Of a stretch of 64,000 nucleotides of DNA, positions 25,583 through 35,244 are shown piece after piece (positions within the stretch are counted from its first letter, which is position 1; every line of letters begins with the position of its first letter). Both the position numbers and the translations under genes were made by a program. The notes under the pieces were generated by a model. It was not told the DNA's origin, ran no database searches, and was given only the letters and a program-made list of their open reading frames with translations. Origin of the DNA: Mesorhizobium loti CJ3sym (GTDB taxonomy: Bacteria > Pseudomonadota > Alphaproteobacteria > Rhizobiales > Rhizobiaceae); assembly GCF_000472785.1 (NCBI RefSeq), contig NZ_AXAL01000002.1, positions 310,001 through 374,000 of the forward strand, given 5' to 3'.

Positions 25583-26104
25583 ATGGCCATTTCACGCAAG
25601 GAAGAAGCCCGCGCGCTGAGCGCCGATGAAACCGAGCTGGTGGAGAAATCGCACCATCCGGCGGTGCAGGAGCTTTCCGACGCCGACCTTTCCTGTCTGG
25701 TCAAGCTGCTGCGGGAGCGGCGCGACAAGGCGCAGACCGAAGCGCACCGCCGGCGGCGTGAAATACGCGGCAAGGGCGCGCCTAAAGGGGCTGCCCCCTC
25801 GAAGTCCGATGGCGGCTCGCAGGTGAAGCTGGCGGTTCTGGCGAACGCCATGCGGCGGCTGAATGGCGAGGCCGAACGGCGGCGCCAACTGGCGGCTCGC
25901 ATTTCGCTGGTCGGGAATGCACGCAAGGCGCTGGCCATGAAGCAAAATGCGTCGGCGGACGGTACCGCGCTCAATTCGCGGACGGCTCACAAGGGCATGC
26001 GGGCCGTGGCCAACGAGCGGGCGCCGAAGCTGGTGCGGCCGGCGGAACTCGGCCGGCAGCGCAAGGCGGGCAAGGTGGCGCAAGCAAAGCGCGACGCTCG
26101 CTGA
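25583..26104 (+). CDS. Basic hypothetical protein
   Basis: A 173-residue protein very rich in Lys, Arg and Ala, with a helical N-terminal half (DLSCLVKLLRERRDKAQTEAHRRRREIRGKG) and a basic tail. The N-terminus MAISRKEEARALSADETELVEKS looks conserved in style. GAGGAGG lies 7 bases before ATG 25583. The charge pattern suggests nucleic-acid association, but no motif proves it. Confidence 0.7.
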   Translation: MAISRKEEARALSADETELVEKSHHPAVQELSDADLSCLVKLLRERRDKAQTEAHRRRREIRGKGAPKGAAPSKSDGGSQVKLAVLANAMRRLNGEAERRRQLAARISLVGNARKALAMKQNASADGTALNSRTAHKGMRAVANERAPKLVRPAELGRQRKAGKVAQAKRDAR

Positions 26105-26128
26105 TCCTCGCGGATAAGCGTCGCCCCT

Positions 26129-27115
26129 TTACCGCGCGGCGGGACGTTGTTGCTGCGCGCCCTCGACAAGGGCCTGCAGCATGGGGCGGGTCGGCGCGAA
26201 GAATGTCGTGCCGGTCTGCGGCGCGGAGACATCGAGCAGCCGGTCATAGGCGCCCGGCGGGTCGCCGATATACATGCGCTGCAGCATTTTCTCGGTGACC
26301 CAGAGATATCTGGAATAGCCGATGAAGTAGGTGCCGAACTCGTTCTGCCCGGGCCTGCCGAACGGCATGTTGTCGCGCAAAATGTCGTATTCGTTGCCGT
26401 CGTCATCCTCGATGGTGGCCAGCGACTTGTGCGATTTGCGTGGCGCGTCGTCATCGTCGATTTCGATGTTGTCGATCTTGGTGCGGCCGATGATCGCTTC
26501 CTGCTCGGGCGTTGGAATGCGCGCCCATGCCTGCATGTCGTGCAGATATTTCTGGACGACGACATAGGAGCCGCCGGCAAAGTCGGCATCCTCGTCGCCG
26601 ACCAGTGCCGAGGCGGGCAGGTCGAGGCCGGTCGGGTTGGCGGTGCCGTCGACAAAGCCGAGCAGGTCGCGGGCATCGAAATAGCGAAAGCCGGTCACCT
26701 CGTCGACGACCGTGACGCCGGAACCGAGCCGGTCAAGCAGGATACGCTCGAACTCGAAACACATGTCGGGCCGCTCTGCCCGGATGTGGAAGAGAAGGTC
26801 GCCCGGTGTCGATGGCGCCGAATGGACCGCGCCCTTGATCGGCGCGAATGGTTTCAGCTCCAGCGGCCGCCGATCCGGGCTGAGCCGGTCCCAGAGATCG
26901 CGGCCGATGCCGGCAATACACGACAGGCGGCCGCCAAGGTCGCGGAACCCGACATTCTTGACCAGGTCGTCAAGTTCGCCGAGCACCGAGCAGACCTTGG
27001 CCAGCGCCGGTTGGTCGCCGGCGACGGTGACGACGAGGAAAATCGCCGACTGCGAAAGCGGCGCATCGATGCTCTGTGCGTCGATTGGCACGCGGTCCCA
27101 GTTCTTGCCCGACAT
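26129..27115 (-). CDS. Dyp-type heme peroxidase
   Basis: A 328-residue dye-decolorising peroxidase of the YfeX-like class. The family hallmark GFVDGTANP is at residues 153-161, with the distal-side catalytic Asp at D156. A proximal heme-ligand His candidate is in PRKSHKS (H229). A second ferredoxin-like half follows (RDNMPFGRPGQNEFGTYFIGYSR). No signal peptide, so it is likely cytoplasmic or encapsulin-loaded, although no encapsulin gene is adjacent. GGAG lies 8 bases before the ATG. Confidence 0.92.
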   Translation of the reverse strand: MSGKNWDRVPIDAQSIDAPLSQSAIFLVVTVAGDQPALAKVCSVLGELDDLVKNVGFRDLGGRLSCIAGIGRDLWDRLSPDRRPLELKPFAPIKGAVHSAPSTPGDLLFHIRAERPDMCFEFERILLDRLGSGVTVVDEVTGFRYFDARDLLGFVDGTANPTGLDLPASALVGDEDADFAGGSYVVVQKYLHDMQAWARIPTPEQEAIIGRTKIDNIEIDDDDAPRKSHKSLATIEDDDGNEYDILRDNMPFGRPGQNEFGTYFIGYSRYLWVTEKMLQRMYIGDPPGAYDRLLDVSAPQTGTTFFAPTRPMLQALVEGAQQQRPAAR

Positions 27116-27246
27116 CCGAAAATCTCCGCTTTTCCCGGATTTGTTTCAGATCGCTTGGGATGACGCAATACTGGATGAATTGCCTCTTTATCGACACGCG
27201 GATGCGGGTAGAGTGCGGCAGATTTCAATCAACCTGTTCGGAGCTG

Positions 27247-30200
27247 ATGCTCGCACGCCTGTTCGTGATCTTCGGTGGTTTGTTTGTGCTGGTGCTGTGT
27301 GCGGCGCTGGTGGTGCCGTATTTTGTCGACTGGACCGGCTACCGCGCTGAATTCGAGCGCGAGGCGAGCGCCATCCTCGGCCGCAAGGTGACCGTGCAGG
27401 GCGACGCAACGGCAAGGCTGCTGCCGTTTCCCTCGGTGACCTTCTCCAACGTTGCCGTCGCCGGTGGCCCGAATGGCCAGCCGGCCATGACCGTCGAGAC
27501 GTTTTCGATGGATGCGGAACTGGCGCCCTTCCTGCGCGGCGAGGTGCTGATCTTCGACATGCGGCTGGTGCGGCCGAAGGCGACCATCGACATTGCCAAT
27601 GACGGCACGGTCGACTGGGCGATGCGGCCATCCTCGCCCTTCGACCTCAACCAGATTTCGATCGAGAAGCTGACGGTGACGGAGGGGCAGGTCGAGCTGC
27701 GCCATGCCGCCGGCGGACGCAGCCATATCTTTTCAGAGATCAATTCGACCATTTCGGCCAAGTCGCTGGCCGGCCCCTGGCGCATGGACGGCACGCTGCG
27801 GTTGGACGGGCTTCGCACCACGGTTGCGGCGTCGACCGGCAAGGCCGAAGGCTCCGGGCAGATGCGGTTGCGGGTGAAAGCCGATCCCGATGCCTATCCG
27901 CTGGTCATCGAGACCGACGGCAATGCCGGCATCGTCAATGGCGCCGCCGTTTATTCCGGCGACTTCAAGATCTCAGGTGCCGACAAGAACAGCGCCGAGC
28001 TGCGCGGCACCGATGGCGAGACGGTGAAAGTCAGCGCCGGCAAGCCCGATCCGGGCTTCCGGCTGAACGGCAAGTTCGCGCTCGACCACCAGAAGCTTGG
28101 CGTCGACGAATTCCGTTTCGAGACCGGACCGCTGGACAATCCCTACACCGCCGACGGCAAGGCTTCGGTCGATCTCGGCCTGAAGCCGAGCTTCGCCATC
28201 GAGGCCAATGGCGCGCAGGTGAAGCTCGACGAGGCGGTGGGCGCTCAGGCCGGCACCGGCCTGACGCTGGACCAGCGCATTGCCGGGCTGGAGCAGGCAT
28301 TGCTCGACCTGCCGAAGCCGGCCATCCCCGGCACCGTCGAGGTCAACCTGCCGGCGGTCGTGGCCGGTGACACGACAGTGCGCGACGTGAAACTTTCGGC
28401 CGAACCGGTCGAAAGCGGATGGAAGGTAAAGTCGCTTGCCGCGACTTTGCCGGGCCGCACGACGCTGGAAGCCGATGGCATGCTTGCGCTCAATGTACAG
28501 GGCCATTTCGGCTTCACCGGCTCGTTGCTGCTGGCTGTGGCGCAACCCTCGGGCTTTGCCGCCTGGCTGTCGAAGGATGTCGACGAGGCGATCCGCCGTC
28601 TGCCGGCTGCCGGCTTCAAGGCCAAGGTTGATCTGTCGGAAAACCATCAAGCCTTCAGCGATCTCGAATTGATCCTGGGCAAGGCCAAGTTCTCCGGGCG
28701 CATCGATTCCAGTCAACCCGACGACGCCAGACCATCGGTGCTGATGCGGCTTGAAGGCGGCGAGCTCGATGTCGACGGGCTGGCGGCTTTTGCCTCGATT
28801 TTCGTCAGCGACAAGGGCGCCAACCGCTTTGCCAACAGCGACCTCGATTTCCAGATCAAGGCCGGTCCGGTGAGCGCAGGCGGCCTGACCGCCGACACGG
28901 TCGACACCGCGCTCAGGCTGCGTGATGGGTTGCTCGAAGTCGACCGGCTCTCGGTGGGTGGGCTGGCCGGCGCCTCGATCAGCGCTACGGGCCGGATCAA
29001 GGATTTCCCGGCGAGCCCGACCGGCAAGCTCGACGCCTCGGTTGTTGCTGTCGACCTGAAGCCGCTGATCGACGTTGCCGCGCAGCATTATCCAGACAGT
29101 GCGGTGCTGAAAGGGCTGGCGAGCCGTGCCGCCGCCTATCCCGACCTGTTCCAGGACGCGCGCGTCGACCTTGTGGCAAGTGCCGCCGACAATGGGGATG
29201 GCACGACCGGGCTGGCCGTGAGCGGCCAGGGCAAGGCCGGCGGCTCGGCCTTTTCGGCGTCGCTGTCTGGGAAGGGGGCGCCGGATAGGCTGCTCGACGC
29301 GCCGGTGACGCTGACCTTCAATGCCAAAAATCCGGACGCCACCGCCCTTTTGGCACTTTACGGCCTGCCGGCGCTGCCGCTCGGCATGCTGGGCGAGGCA
29401 ACGACGGATATTTCGGCCAAAGGCACATTTGGCGGTGGCCTGGCGACAAGTTTCAATCTCACAGGCGCCGACTTCAAGGCCAGCTTCGAGGGAACCGTTG
29501 CGGACACGCCGCAAGGACCTGCCGCCAAGGGCAAGATCAATCTCGATGCCACCGACATCGAACCATGGCTGATGACGTCAGGCATCGGCCTGCCGGGCAT
29601 GGGCGCGGGCATGTCGACATCGCTCTCGGCACAAGGCGACTATGGCAACGGCCTGCTGGTGGTGGACAATGTCAGCGGCGCCATCAACGAGGCGGCCGTG
29701 TCCGGCGACATCAATGTCGACGCCAAGGACGGCGTGCCGCATCTGGCCGGCGCGCTGGCGCTCGACGAGCTCGACCTCGATCCGATGGCCGTGGCGCTTT
29801 TCGGCGATTCCGCGTTCCTTGCTGACAAGAATGGGGCGGGCAAAAGTGGGGCTGACAAGGGCGGCGCCTGGCCGGCAGCACCCTTCAGCCAGAAATCCAG
29901 CCTGCCGTTCACCGCCGATCTCGACTTGACGACGGCAGCCCTTGCCGCCGGTCCGTTCGCCACCGCCTATGATGCTGCCTTTTCGCTCAAGCTCGACAAG
30001 GAGGGCATCCGCGTTTCCGACCTCAAGGCGAAACTCCTCGGCGGGGCGCTGACCGGCCTGTTCGAGTTGAAGAACAATGAGGGCACAGGGCTCTTCACCG
30101 GCGAGATGAAACTGATTGGTGCGGATCTCGCCAATGTGTTGCCGGATGCAGGTATCACCGGCATCAGCGATTTTTCGACGACGCTTTCGACCAGCGGCAA

Positions 30201-31233
30201 GTCGGTCGACGCAATGGTCGCCGCACTGTCGGGTTCCGGCACAGCGGCGCTCAAGGGTTTGCAGGTCGCAGGCGTCAATCCCGATGCGCTCAGCGCCTTG
30301 CTAGCCAAGGCGGACGCGATCGGGCGCGATATCGACGCGGCCAAGACCGCTGGTTTCGCGCCCGCCATCGCCGCCGCTGGCAATTTTGCAGCCAAGGACG
30401 CCGACATCGCTTTCACGGTTGCCGGCGGCACGCTGAGGGCGCCGCCGGTCAGCCTCGAAAATCCGGCGGCGACCCTGTCCGCGGATATCACGGCGGACCT
30501 CAACACCAGCACGGTTTCCGCCAAGGGCGCCATTACCTACAAGCCCGGCGACGAGGCGCTGGTCGGGTCCGAGCCGGTCGTCAATTTCACCGCCGAAGGG
30601 CCGTTCGGCGCCGTCAAACGGCAGTTCAACAGCGAACCGCTGGCGCAGTTCCTGACCCAGCGCGCGCTGGAAAAAGAGCAGCAGCGCGTCGAAGCGATGC
30701 AGGCGGCGTTGCTCGAAAAGCAGCGGCTGCGGCGCGAGGTGCGCTACTACGCAGCGCTGCAGGATGCGCGTGACAAGGCGGCGGAAGAATTGCGCCAGCA
30801 GGAGGAAGCGGCAAGGCTGAAAGCTGAAGCCGACGCCAAGGCGAAAGCCGAGGCAGACGCGCAGGCAAAGGCCGAAGCCGACGCCAAGGCTCAGGCCGAC
30901 GCGGATGCCAAAGCCAAGGCGGATGCCGAGGCCAAAGCCAAGGCCTATGCCGACGCGAAAGCCAAGGCTGATGCAGATGCAAAGGCTGCCGCCGAGCAGC
31001 AGGCCGCCGACGACGCAGCCAAGGCGCAGGCCGAAGAAGAACAGCGGCAGAAGGCCGAGGAGGCGAAGCGTATCGCTTCGCAGGAAAAGGCGCGACTAGA
31101 GGCTGAACGCAAGGCCGCCGAGCCGAAGGTGGAGCGAGCCCCGCTGCCGGAAGCCAGCGATAATCCGCCAGCCAAGCCAAAGGCCAATCCGTTCACGGAT
31201 GACAATCTCTTGAAGTCGTTGCAAGTCCAGTAG
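27247..31233 (+). CDS. AsmA family protein with TolA-like Ala/Lys/Asp tail
   Basis: A very large protein of 1328 residues. One N-terminal membrane anchor (LFVIFGGLFVLVLCAALVVPYF) leads into the AsmA domain (GYRAEFEREASAILGRKVTVQGDATARLLPFPSVTFSNV), which bridges the inner and outer membranes and carries lipid. A long repetitive beta-rich periplasmic body follows, with a C-terminal AsmA_2 domain (GADLANVLPDAGITGISDFSTTLS). From about residue 1150 the chain is a charged helix of AKAEADAK-type repeats about 120 residues long, like the TolA stalk, ending in NPFTDDNLLKSLQ. Start ATG 27247 begins the anchor; upstream codons in frame show no signal. Confidence 0.9.
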   Translation: MLARLFVIFGGLFVLVLCAALVVPYFVDWTGYRAEFEREASAILGRKVTVQGDATARLLPFPSVTFSNVAVAGGPNGQPAMTVETFSMDAELAPFLRGEVLIFDMRLVRPKATIDIANDGTVDWAMRPSSPFDLNQISIEKLTVTEGQVELRHAAGGRSHIFSEINSTISAKSLAGPWRMDGTLRLDGLRTTVAASTGKAEGSGQMRLRVKADPDAYPLVIETDGNAGIVNGAAVYSGDFKISGADKNSAELRGTDGETVKVSAGKPDPGFRLNGKFALDHQKLGVDEFRFETGPLDNPYTADGKASVDLGLKPSFAIEANGAQVKLDEAVGAQAGTGLTLDQRIAGLEQALLDLPKPAIPGTVEVNLPAVVAGDTTVRDVKLSAEPVESGWKVKSLAATLPGRTTLEADGMLALNVQGHFGFTGSLLLAVAQPSGFAAWLSKDVDEAIRRLPAAGFKAKVDLSENHQAFSDLELILGKAKFSGRIDSSQPDDARPSVLMRLEGGELDVDGLAAFASIFVSDKGANRFANSDLDFQIKAGPVSAGGLTADTVDTALRLRDGLLEVDRLSVGGLAGASISATGRIKDFPASPTGKLDASVVAVDLKPLIDVAAQHYPDSAVLKGLASRAAAYPDLFQDARVDLVASAADNGDGTTGLAVSGQGKAGGSAFSASLSGKGAPDRLLDAPVTLTFNAKNPDATALLALYGLPALPLGMLGEATTDISAKGTFGGGLATSFNLTGADFKASFEGTVADTPQGPAAKGKINLDATDIEPWLMTSGIGLPGMGAGMSTSLSAQGDYGNGLLVVDNVSGAINEAAVSGDINVDAKDGVPHLAGALALDELDLDPMAVALFGDSAFLADKNGAGKSGADKGGAWPAAPFSQKSSLPFTADLDLTTAALAAGPFATAYDAAFSLKLDKEGIRVSDLKAKLLGGALTGLFELKNNEGTGLFTGEMKLIGADLANVLPDAGITGISDFSTTLSTSGKSVDAMVAALSGSGTAALKGLQVAGVNPDALSALLAKADAIGRDIDAAKTAGFAPAIAAAGNFAAKDADIAFTVAGGTLRAPPVSLENPAATLSADITADLNTSTVSAKGAITYKPGDEALVGSEPVVNFTAEGPFGAVKRQFNSEPLAQFLTQRALEKEQQRVEAMQAALLEKQRLRREVRYYAALQDARDKAAEELRQQEEAARLKAEADAKAKAEADAQAKAEADAKAQADADAKAKADAEAKAKAYADAKAKADADAKAAAEQQAADDAAKAQAEEEQRQKAEEAKRIASQEKARLEAERKAAEPKVERAPLPEASDNPPAKPKANPFTDDNLLKSLQVQ

Positions 31234-31276
31234 GCAGTAGGCAGGCTTTCCGTCGCTTGCTCGAGAGGCAATCGTC

Positions 31277-32164
31277 TCAAAGACTGTACAGTCTGGCGCT
31301 TTCGGTGATGTAACGGGCGTGGCGAAAATCGCGGATGGCGGCAAGCTTGCCGTCCTGCCAGGTCAGCAGGATGAAATAGGTGGGTCGCCCCGTCGGGTCG
31401 TTGGGATCGCGGACGAGGATTGCCGCCCTGTTTTCAGCGAAGCCGGGCACGAGATGCCAATCCTGCACCCGGGAATAGTTGCCGAAGTAGGTGCCGACTT
31501 CCCGGCGGCCATTGAGCCATGTCCTGGCCACGAGCTCCAGCCGAACTTCCTCGGCCAGCATTTCGCGCACCGCGTCGAAATCACGGGCATTGAAGCGATC
31601 GATGTAGGCATCAAGCAGCAGGCGCTCAGCGGCGCTCAGTCTCGGGAGAGGGCGGTCGTCGGGTTCGTCCGCAATCTGGCGCAGCCGGTCGCGGCCACGG
31701 TGCAGCGCGGCCTTGATCGCGGGGATGCTGGTGTCGAGCGTGGTGCTGATCTCGCGCAGGGAGTAGCCCAGGACATCCATCATGATGACGCTGCTTCGCT
31801 GCGCAACGGGAAGACGCATGAAGGTATGCAGTCCGGCAGCGGCGGCTTGACGATCGATGGTGGGATTTGCCGGGTCGACGATCATGTCCGGATCCTGATC
31901 GGCAAAGGTTCTTTCGCGAGAGCGTCGGCGTAGAAAGTCGAGCGCCGTATTGTGCGCGATGCGAAACAGCCAGCCTTCCGGATTGGCGATCGGCTCGGCA
32001 CCGGGCAGGGCCTCGAATGCCTTGGCCAGCGCCTCCTGCAGCACGTCCTCGCCATCGATGACCGAACCAGTCATCCGGGCGCAGTAGCGGTGGAGTTTGG
32101 GGCGCAAGTCCCCAAACAGGCGCTCAAATAGCGCGCGAGGCTCGCCGGGATCGAGAATGTTCAT
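31277..32164 (-). CDS. ECF sigma factor with SnoaL-like C-terminal domain
   Basis: A 295-residue sigma-70 family factor. Region 2 reads RYCARMTGSVIDGEDVLQEALAKAFEAL...NPEGWLFRIAHNTALDFLRRR. Region 4 reads LPVAQRSSVIMMDVLGYSLREISTTLDTSIPAIKAALHRGRDRLRQ. About 115 residues of SnoaL/NTF2-like fold follow (LLLDAYIDRFNARDFDAVREMLAEEV), as in SigJ/ECF41-type factors, where that domain replaces a separate anti-sigma factor. GGAGG is 3-7 bases before the ATG. It follows a monooxygenase-like gene on the same strand, the likely co-regulated partner. Confidence 0.9.
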   Translation of the reverse strand: MNILDPGEPRALFERLFGDLRPKLHRYCARMTGSVIDGEDVLQEALAKAFEALPGAEPIANPEGWLFRIAHNTALDFLRRRSRERTFADQDPDMIVDPANPTIDRQAAAAGLHTFMRLPVAQRSSVIMMDVLGYSLREISTTLDTSIPAIKAALHRGRDRLRQIADEPDDRPLPRLSAAERLLLDAYIDRFNARDFDAVREMLAEEVRLELVARTWLNGRREVGTYFGNYSRVQDWHLVPGFAENRAAILVRDPNDPTGRPTYFILLTWQDGKLAAIRDFRHARYITESARLYSL

Positions 32165-32191
32165 AAGCCTCCATTCTGCGTCCTCGCTTGG

Positions 32192-32497
32192 TTACTCGTC
32201 GAGCATCCGGTAGCTGCCCACCACGGTCATCTCGTCGCGTTGCGGAGGCTCGCTGCAGCGATCCTTGAAGCCGTCCTGAAAGGCCCGGAATGCCGCCAGC
32301 CCGGTGATGATATCGGAATGCGCATCGGTTTGCGTCTCGACCAGATGCACGAATGTCCCATCGCTGGCGCGCAAGGTCATATAGCGAACGCCGTTCGGCG
32401 ACTTGTCGCGCAATTCCTGGAAAACGGCCTCGATCAGCCGCTCGTTCTCATCGGCCCGTTCCGGTTTCATCTTGTAGCGTATCAGATGACGTTTCAT
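32192..32497 (-). CDS. Small ferredoxin-like-fold protein (ABM/stress-responsive type)
   Basis: A 101-residue protein with an alpha/beta barrel pattern: IRYKMKPERADENERLIEAVFQEL, then YMTLRASDGTFVHLVET and a final strand EMTVVGSYRML. This is typical of antibiotic-biosynthesis-monooxygenase-like dimeric domains. ATG 32497 has AGGA upstream and yields the compact domain. It ends 27 bases before the sigma factor gene and is probably co-transcribed with it. Confidence 0.75.
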   Translation of the reverse strand: MKRHLIRYKMKPERADENERLIEAVFQELRDKSPNGVRYMTLRASDGTFVHLVETQTDAHSDIITGLAAFRAFQDGFKDRCSEPPQRDEMTVVGSYRMLDE

Positions 32498-32622
32498 CTC
32501 TGGTCTTCCTCCTGATCGCCCCGCCTTGCTGAGCTTTTCATCGCCTAGACGTCGCGGAGAGGCCAAAGGATTCGGCTACCGTGAAAATATTAGGTGCCAC
32601 CGCGCAAAGAAATGCCGAGGCG

Positions 32623-33069
32623 TCACTCGCGGCCCTGATCGAGCAGGCGCCTCAGCATGGGCTCTATGCGCGAGAGCTCGTCGAGATGGGCCGCCGACAA
32701 CTCTGCCAGGCAATCTTCGGCGTGCTCGGTCAACCGCAGCAGCACGCGGCGATGGTCGTCCCTGTCCTGGTCCCGCGCGACCAGTCCCGCCTCGCTCAGG
32801 CGATTGACCAGTTCTACGGCGCTGTGGTGGCGGATGCGCAGGCGCTCCGCCAGATCGCCGACGGTCACCGGTCCGCCATCCGGATAGCCCTTGATCGCCA
32901 GCAACGCCTGATGCTGGCGCGGCGTCAGGCCGGCATCTTCCGCCTGCAACTGGCTGAATTCGAGGAAGCGGCGGATCAGGTAGCGAAACTCGGACAGTCG
33001 CTGGTAATCGGCCTGTTTGATGGCGGGGCGTGATTTTTTTGGCTGCGTCATTCCGGACATTTGTTCCAT
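32623..33069 (-). CDS. MarR family transcriptional regulator
   Basis: A 148-residue winged-helix repressor. Helical N-terminus (EFRYLIRRFLEFSQLQAEDAGL), HTH LTPRQHQALLAIKGYPDGGPVTVGDLAERLRIRHHSAVELVNRLSEAGLV, wing RDQDRDDHRRVLLRLTEHAE. Several in-frame ATGs (33069, 33060, 33051) compete; none has a strong ribosome site, so the start is uncertain by six residues. It is divergent from the ClC gene (140-base gap) and may regulate it. Confidence 0.88.
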   Translation of the reverse strand: MEQMSGMTQPKKSRPAIKQADYQRLSEFRYLIRRFLEFSQLQAEDAGLTPRQHQALLAIKGYPDGGPVTVGDLAERLRIRHHSAVELVNRLSEAGLVARDQDRDDHRRVLLRLTEHAEDCLAELSAAHLDELSRIEPMLRRLLDQGRE

Positions 33070-33210
33070 TCCGGCAAAAGGCTCAAACGGTTTTGATACA
33101 AACCGGCTTGAATTTATATCGTGTTACGATAGATAGCGAGCCGACAAACCTGGCCGGCGTCTTCGCCGTGCCGGAATATCCGAGATCCGGCCGCCGCCAG
33201 AAAGCCAGCC

Positions 33211-35013
33211 ATGAAGCCTCACCATTCCGAACACGGTCATCTCAGGGATTTCACCACCGACGCGCGCGTGCTGAACATCGCCACCATAGCCGTGGTGGTG
33301 GCCACGGCGGCGCTGTTTGCCGGCATTGCGCTGTTGAAGCTGATCCGGCTCGCCACCAACATCGCCTATTTCGGCCAGTTCTCGCTCGCCGATCTGAAAA
33401 TGCAGGATACGCCGCTCGGCTACGCCGCGGTGATGGTGCCGGTGATAGGCGCACTGATCATCGGCCTGATGGCTCGATATGGCAGCGAGAAGATCCGTGG
33501 CCATGGCATTCCCGAAGCGATCGAGGCGATCCTGCTCGGGCGCTCCCGGCTAGGCGCCAAGGTGGCGATCCTGAAGCCGCTGTCGTCAGCGATCTCGATC
33601 GGCTCCGGCGGGCCGTTCGGCGCCGAAGGGCCGATCATCATGACCGGCGGCGCGATTGGTTCGCTGATCGCGCAGATGCTGCCGGTCAGCGACAACGAAC
33701 GCAAGACGCTGCTGGTGGCAGGAGCCGCGGCCGGCATGACCACCGTGTTCGGCACGCCGATTGCAGCCATCATGCTGGCGGTGGAACTGCTGCTTTTCGA
33801 ATGGACGCCGCGAAGCTTCATCCCCGTGGCGGTTGCGGCCGTCATCGCCGAAGTCGAGCGCACCGTACTGCATTTGCCTGGGCCGATCTTTCCGTTCCAG
33901 GGCGGCATGACGGTCTCGTTCGTCGGGCTTGGCGGCTGGGTTCTGGTCGGTATCTGCGCCGGCCTGCTGTCGGGACTGCTTACCCAGATGGTCTATGCCT
34001 GCGAGGACGCCTTCCAGAAACTGCCCATCCACTGGATGTGGTGGCCGATGATCGGCGGCCTGGTGGTCGGCATAGGTGGTTTGATCGAACCGCAGGCGCT
34101 GGGCGTCGGCTACGACAACATCGCCGACATGCTGGCTGGCCGCACGGTCGCGGCCGCCGCGCTGATGCTGTTGGTGGTCAAGGCCATCATCTGGTCGGTG
34201 GCGCTCGGTTCGGGAACCTCCGGCGGCGTGCTGGCGCCGCTGCTGATCATGGGTGGCGCGATGGGCGCCGTGTTCGGTGGATTCCTGCCGACGGCGGATC
34301 CGGGGTTCTGGGCGCTGCTGGCTATGTCGGCGACCATGGGCGGTACGATGCGGGCGCCGCTGACGGCGACTTTCTTCGCCATCGAACTAACCGGCAATAC
34401 GCACGTCCTTGTTCCCTTGATCGCAGCCTGCGCGACCGCGCATGCCGTGACCGTGCTTTTGATGAAGCGCTCGATCCTGACCGAAAAGGTCGCCAGGCGA
34501 GGGCATCATCTGGTGCGCGAATATCGCGTCGATCCGTTCGCGCTAACGAGGGTGCGCGAGGTGATGACGTCGCAGGTCGAGAGCGTGCCGGCGACGATGA
34601 CGCTGCATGGCGCGGCGGCGTTCCTGACCGCACCGGAAACCCGGCACCCGAGCTTTCCGGTGGTGGATGAGAACAGACAGGTGCTCGGCCTCATCGATCC
34701 GCCGGCGATCTTGCGCTGGCGCCGTGCCGGCAGGCACCGCACGACAACGCTGGGCGAGTTGCTTGCCGGCAGCAAGGTGACGCTCGCCTTTCCCGACGAA
34801 TATCTGGAAGGCCTCTCGGACAAGCTGTTGATGGCCAACGTCTCGCATCTGCCGGTCGTGGCGCGCGAAGGCCTGCAACTGATCGGCTATGTCGGCTGGA
34901 AGGATCTGATGCGCGTGCGGTCGAGGAAACAGGCGGAGGAACGCGACCGCACGACCTTGCTGGGCTTCGGCACCAGGCGAGGGAAAGAAAAGGGCGCGGC
35001 CGAGGGCGTCTAG
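33211..35013 (+). CDS. ClC-family chloride channel/antiporter with C-terminal CBS pair
   Basis: A 600-residue membrane protein. ClC selectivity motifs are present: GSGGPFGAEGP (about residues 131-141), which carries the gating Glu, and GSGTSGGVLAP (about 332-342) in the second half. About 430 residues hold the 16-18 ClC helices. Two CBS domains follow (MTSQVESVPATMTLHGAAAFL and the segment ending VSHLPVVAREGLQLIGYVGWKDLM). It moves chloride or exchanges it for protons. The stop codon overlaps the convergent ribbon-helix-helix gene in a shared CTAG. Confidence 0.93.
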   Translation: MKPHHSEHGHLRDFTTDARVLNIATIAVVVATAALFAGIALLKLIRLATNIAYFGQFSLADLKMQDTPLGYAAVMVPVIGALIIGLMARYGSEKIRGHGIPEAIEAILLGRSRLGAKVAILKPLSSAISIGSGGPFGAEGPIIMTGGAIGSLIAQMLPVSDNERKTLLVAGAAAGMTTVFGTPIAAIMLAVELLLFEWTPRSFIPVAVAAVIAEVERTVLHLPGPIFPFQGGMTVSFVGLGGWVLVGICAGLLSGLLTQMVYACEDAFQKLPIHWMWWPMIGGLVVGIGGLIEPQALGVGYDNIADMLAGRTVAAAALMLLVVKAIIWSVALGSGTSGGVLAPLLIMGGAMGAVFGGFLPTADPGFWALLAMSATMGGTMRAPLTATFFAIELTGNTHVLVPLIAACATAHAVTVLLMKRSILTEKVARRGHHLVREYRVDPFALTRVREVMTSQVESVPATMTLHGAAAFLTAPETRHPSFPVVDENRQVLGLIDPPAILRWRRAGRHRTTTLGELLAGSKVTLAFPDEYLEGLSDKLLMANVSHLPVVAREGLQLIGYVGWKDLMRVRSRKQAEERDRTTLLGFGTRRGKEKGAAEGV

Positions 35014-35234
35014 GCGCTCGCCCCGCGCTTCGCCCACTCCAGGACATAGAGCCGCAGCGCCGAGGACAGGTTGGTGTCGCGGGGACGCGTCTCGTCGACT
35101 TCGGCCACGAGTGCGGCGAGCGTCAGCTCTCTCGTCGCCGCTATCGCGACCAGATCGTCATAGAAGGGCTTTTCGAGGGAATAGCTGGTGCGATGGCCGC
35201 GGATGGTCACCGAGCGCTTTTCGACGACACTCAC
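35010..35234 (-). CDS. Ribbon-helix-helix domain protein
   Basis: A 74-residue DNA-binding-type protein: strand KRSVTIRGHRTSYSLEKPFYDDL, then helices LVAIAATRELTLAALVAEVDETR and NLSSALRLYVLEWA, matching the rhizobial RHH_4 family. The start is read as GTG 35234, which gives the usual family N-terminus; the frame remains open upstream. It is the third gene of the sspB-DUF4169 unit (10-base gap from the gene before), and its stop overlaps the ClC stop. Confidence 0.85.
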   Translation of the reverse strand: MSVVEKRSVTIRGHRTSYSLEKPFYDDLVAIAATRELTLAALVAEVDETRPRDTNLSSALRLYVLEWAKRGASA

Positions 35235-35244
35235 GGCCGAGCGC

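Noticed and set aside
33030..34670. 546-codon plus-strand frame overlapping the ClC gene
   Set aside because: Arg/Gly-rich frame; the ClC gene in another frame has all family motifs.
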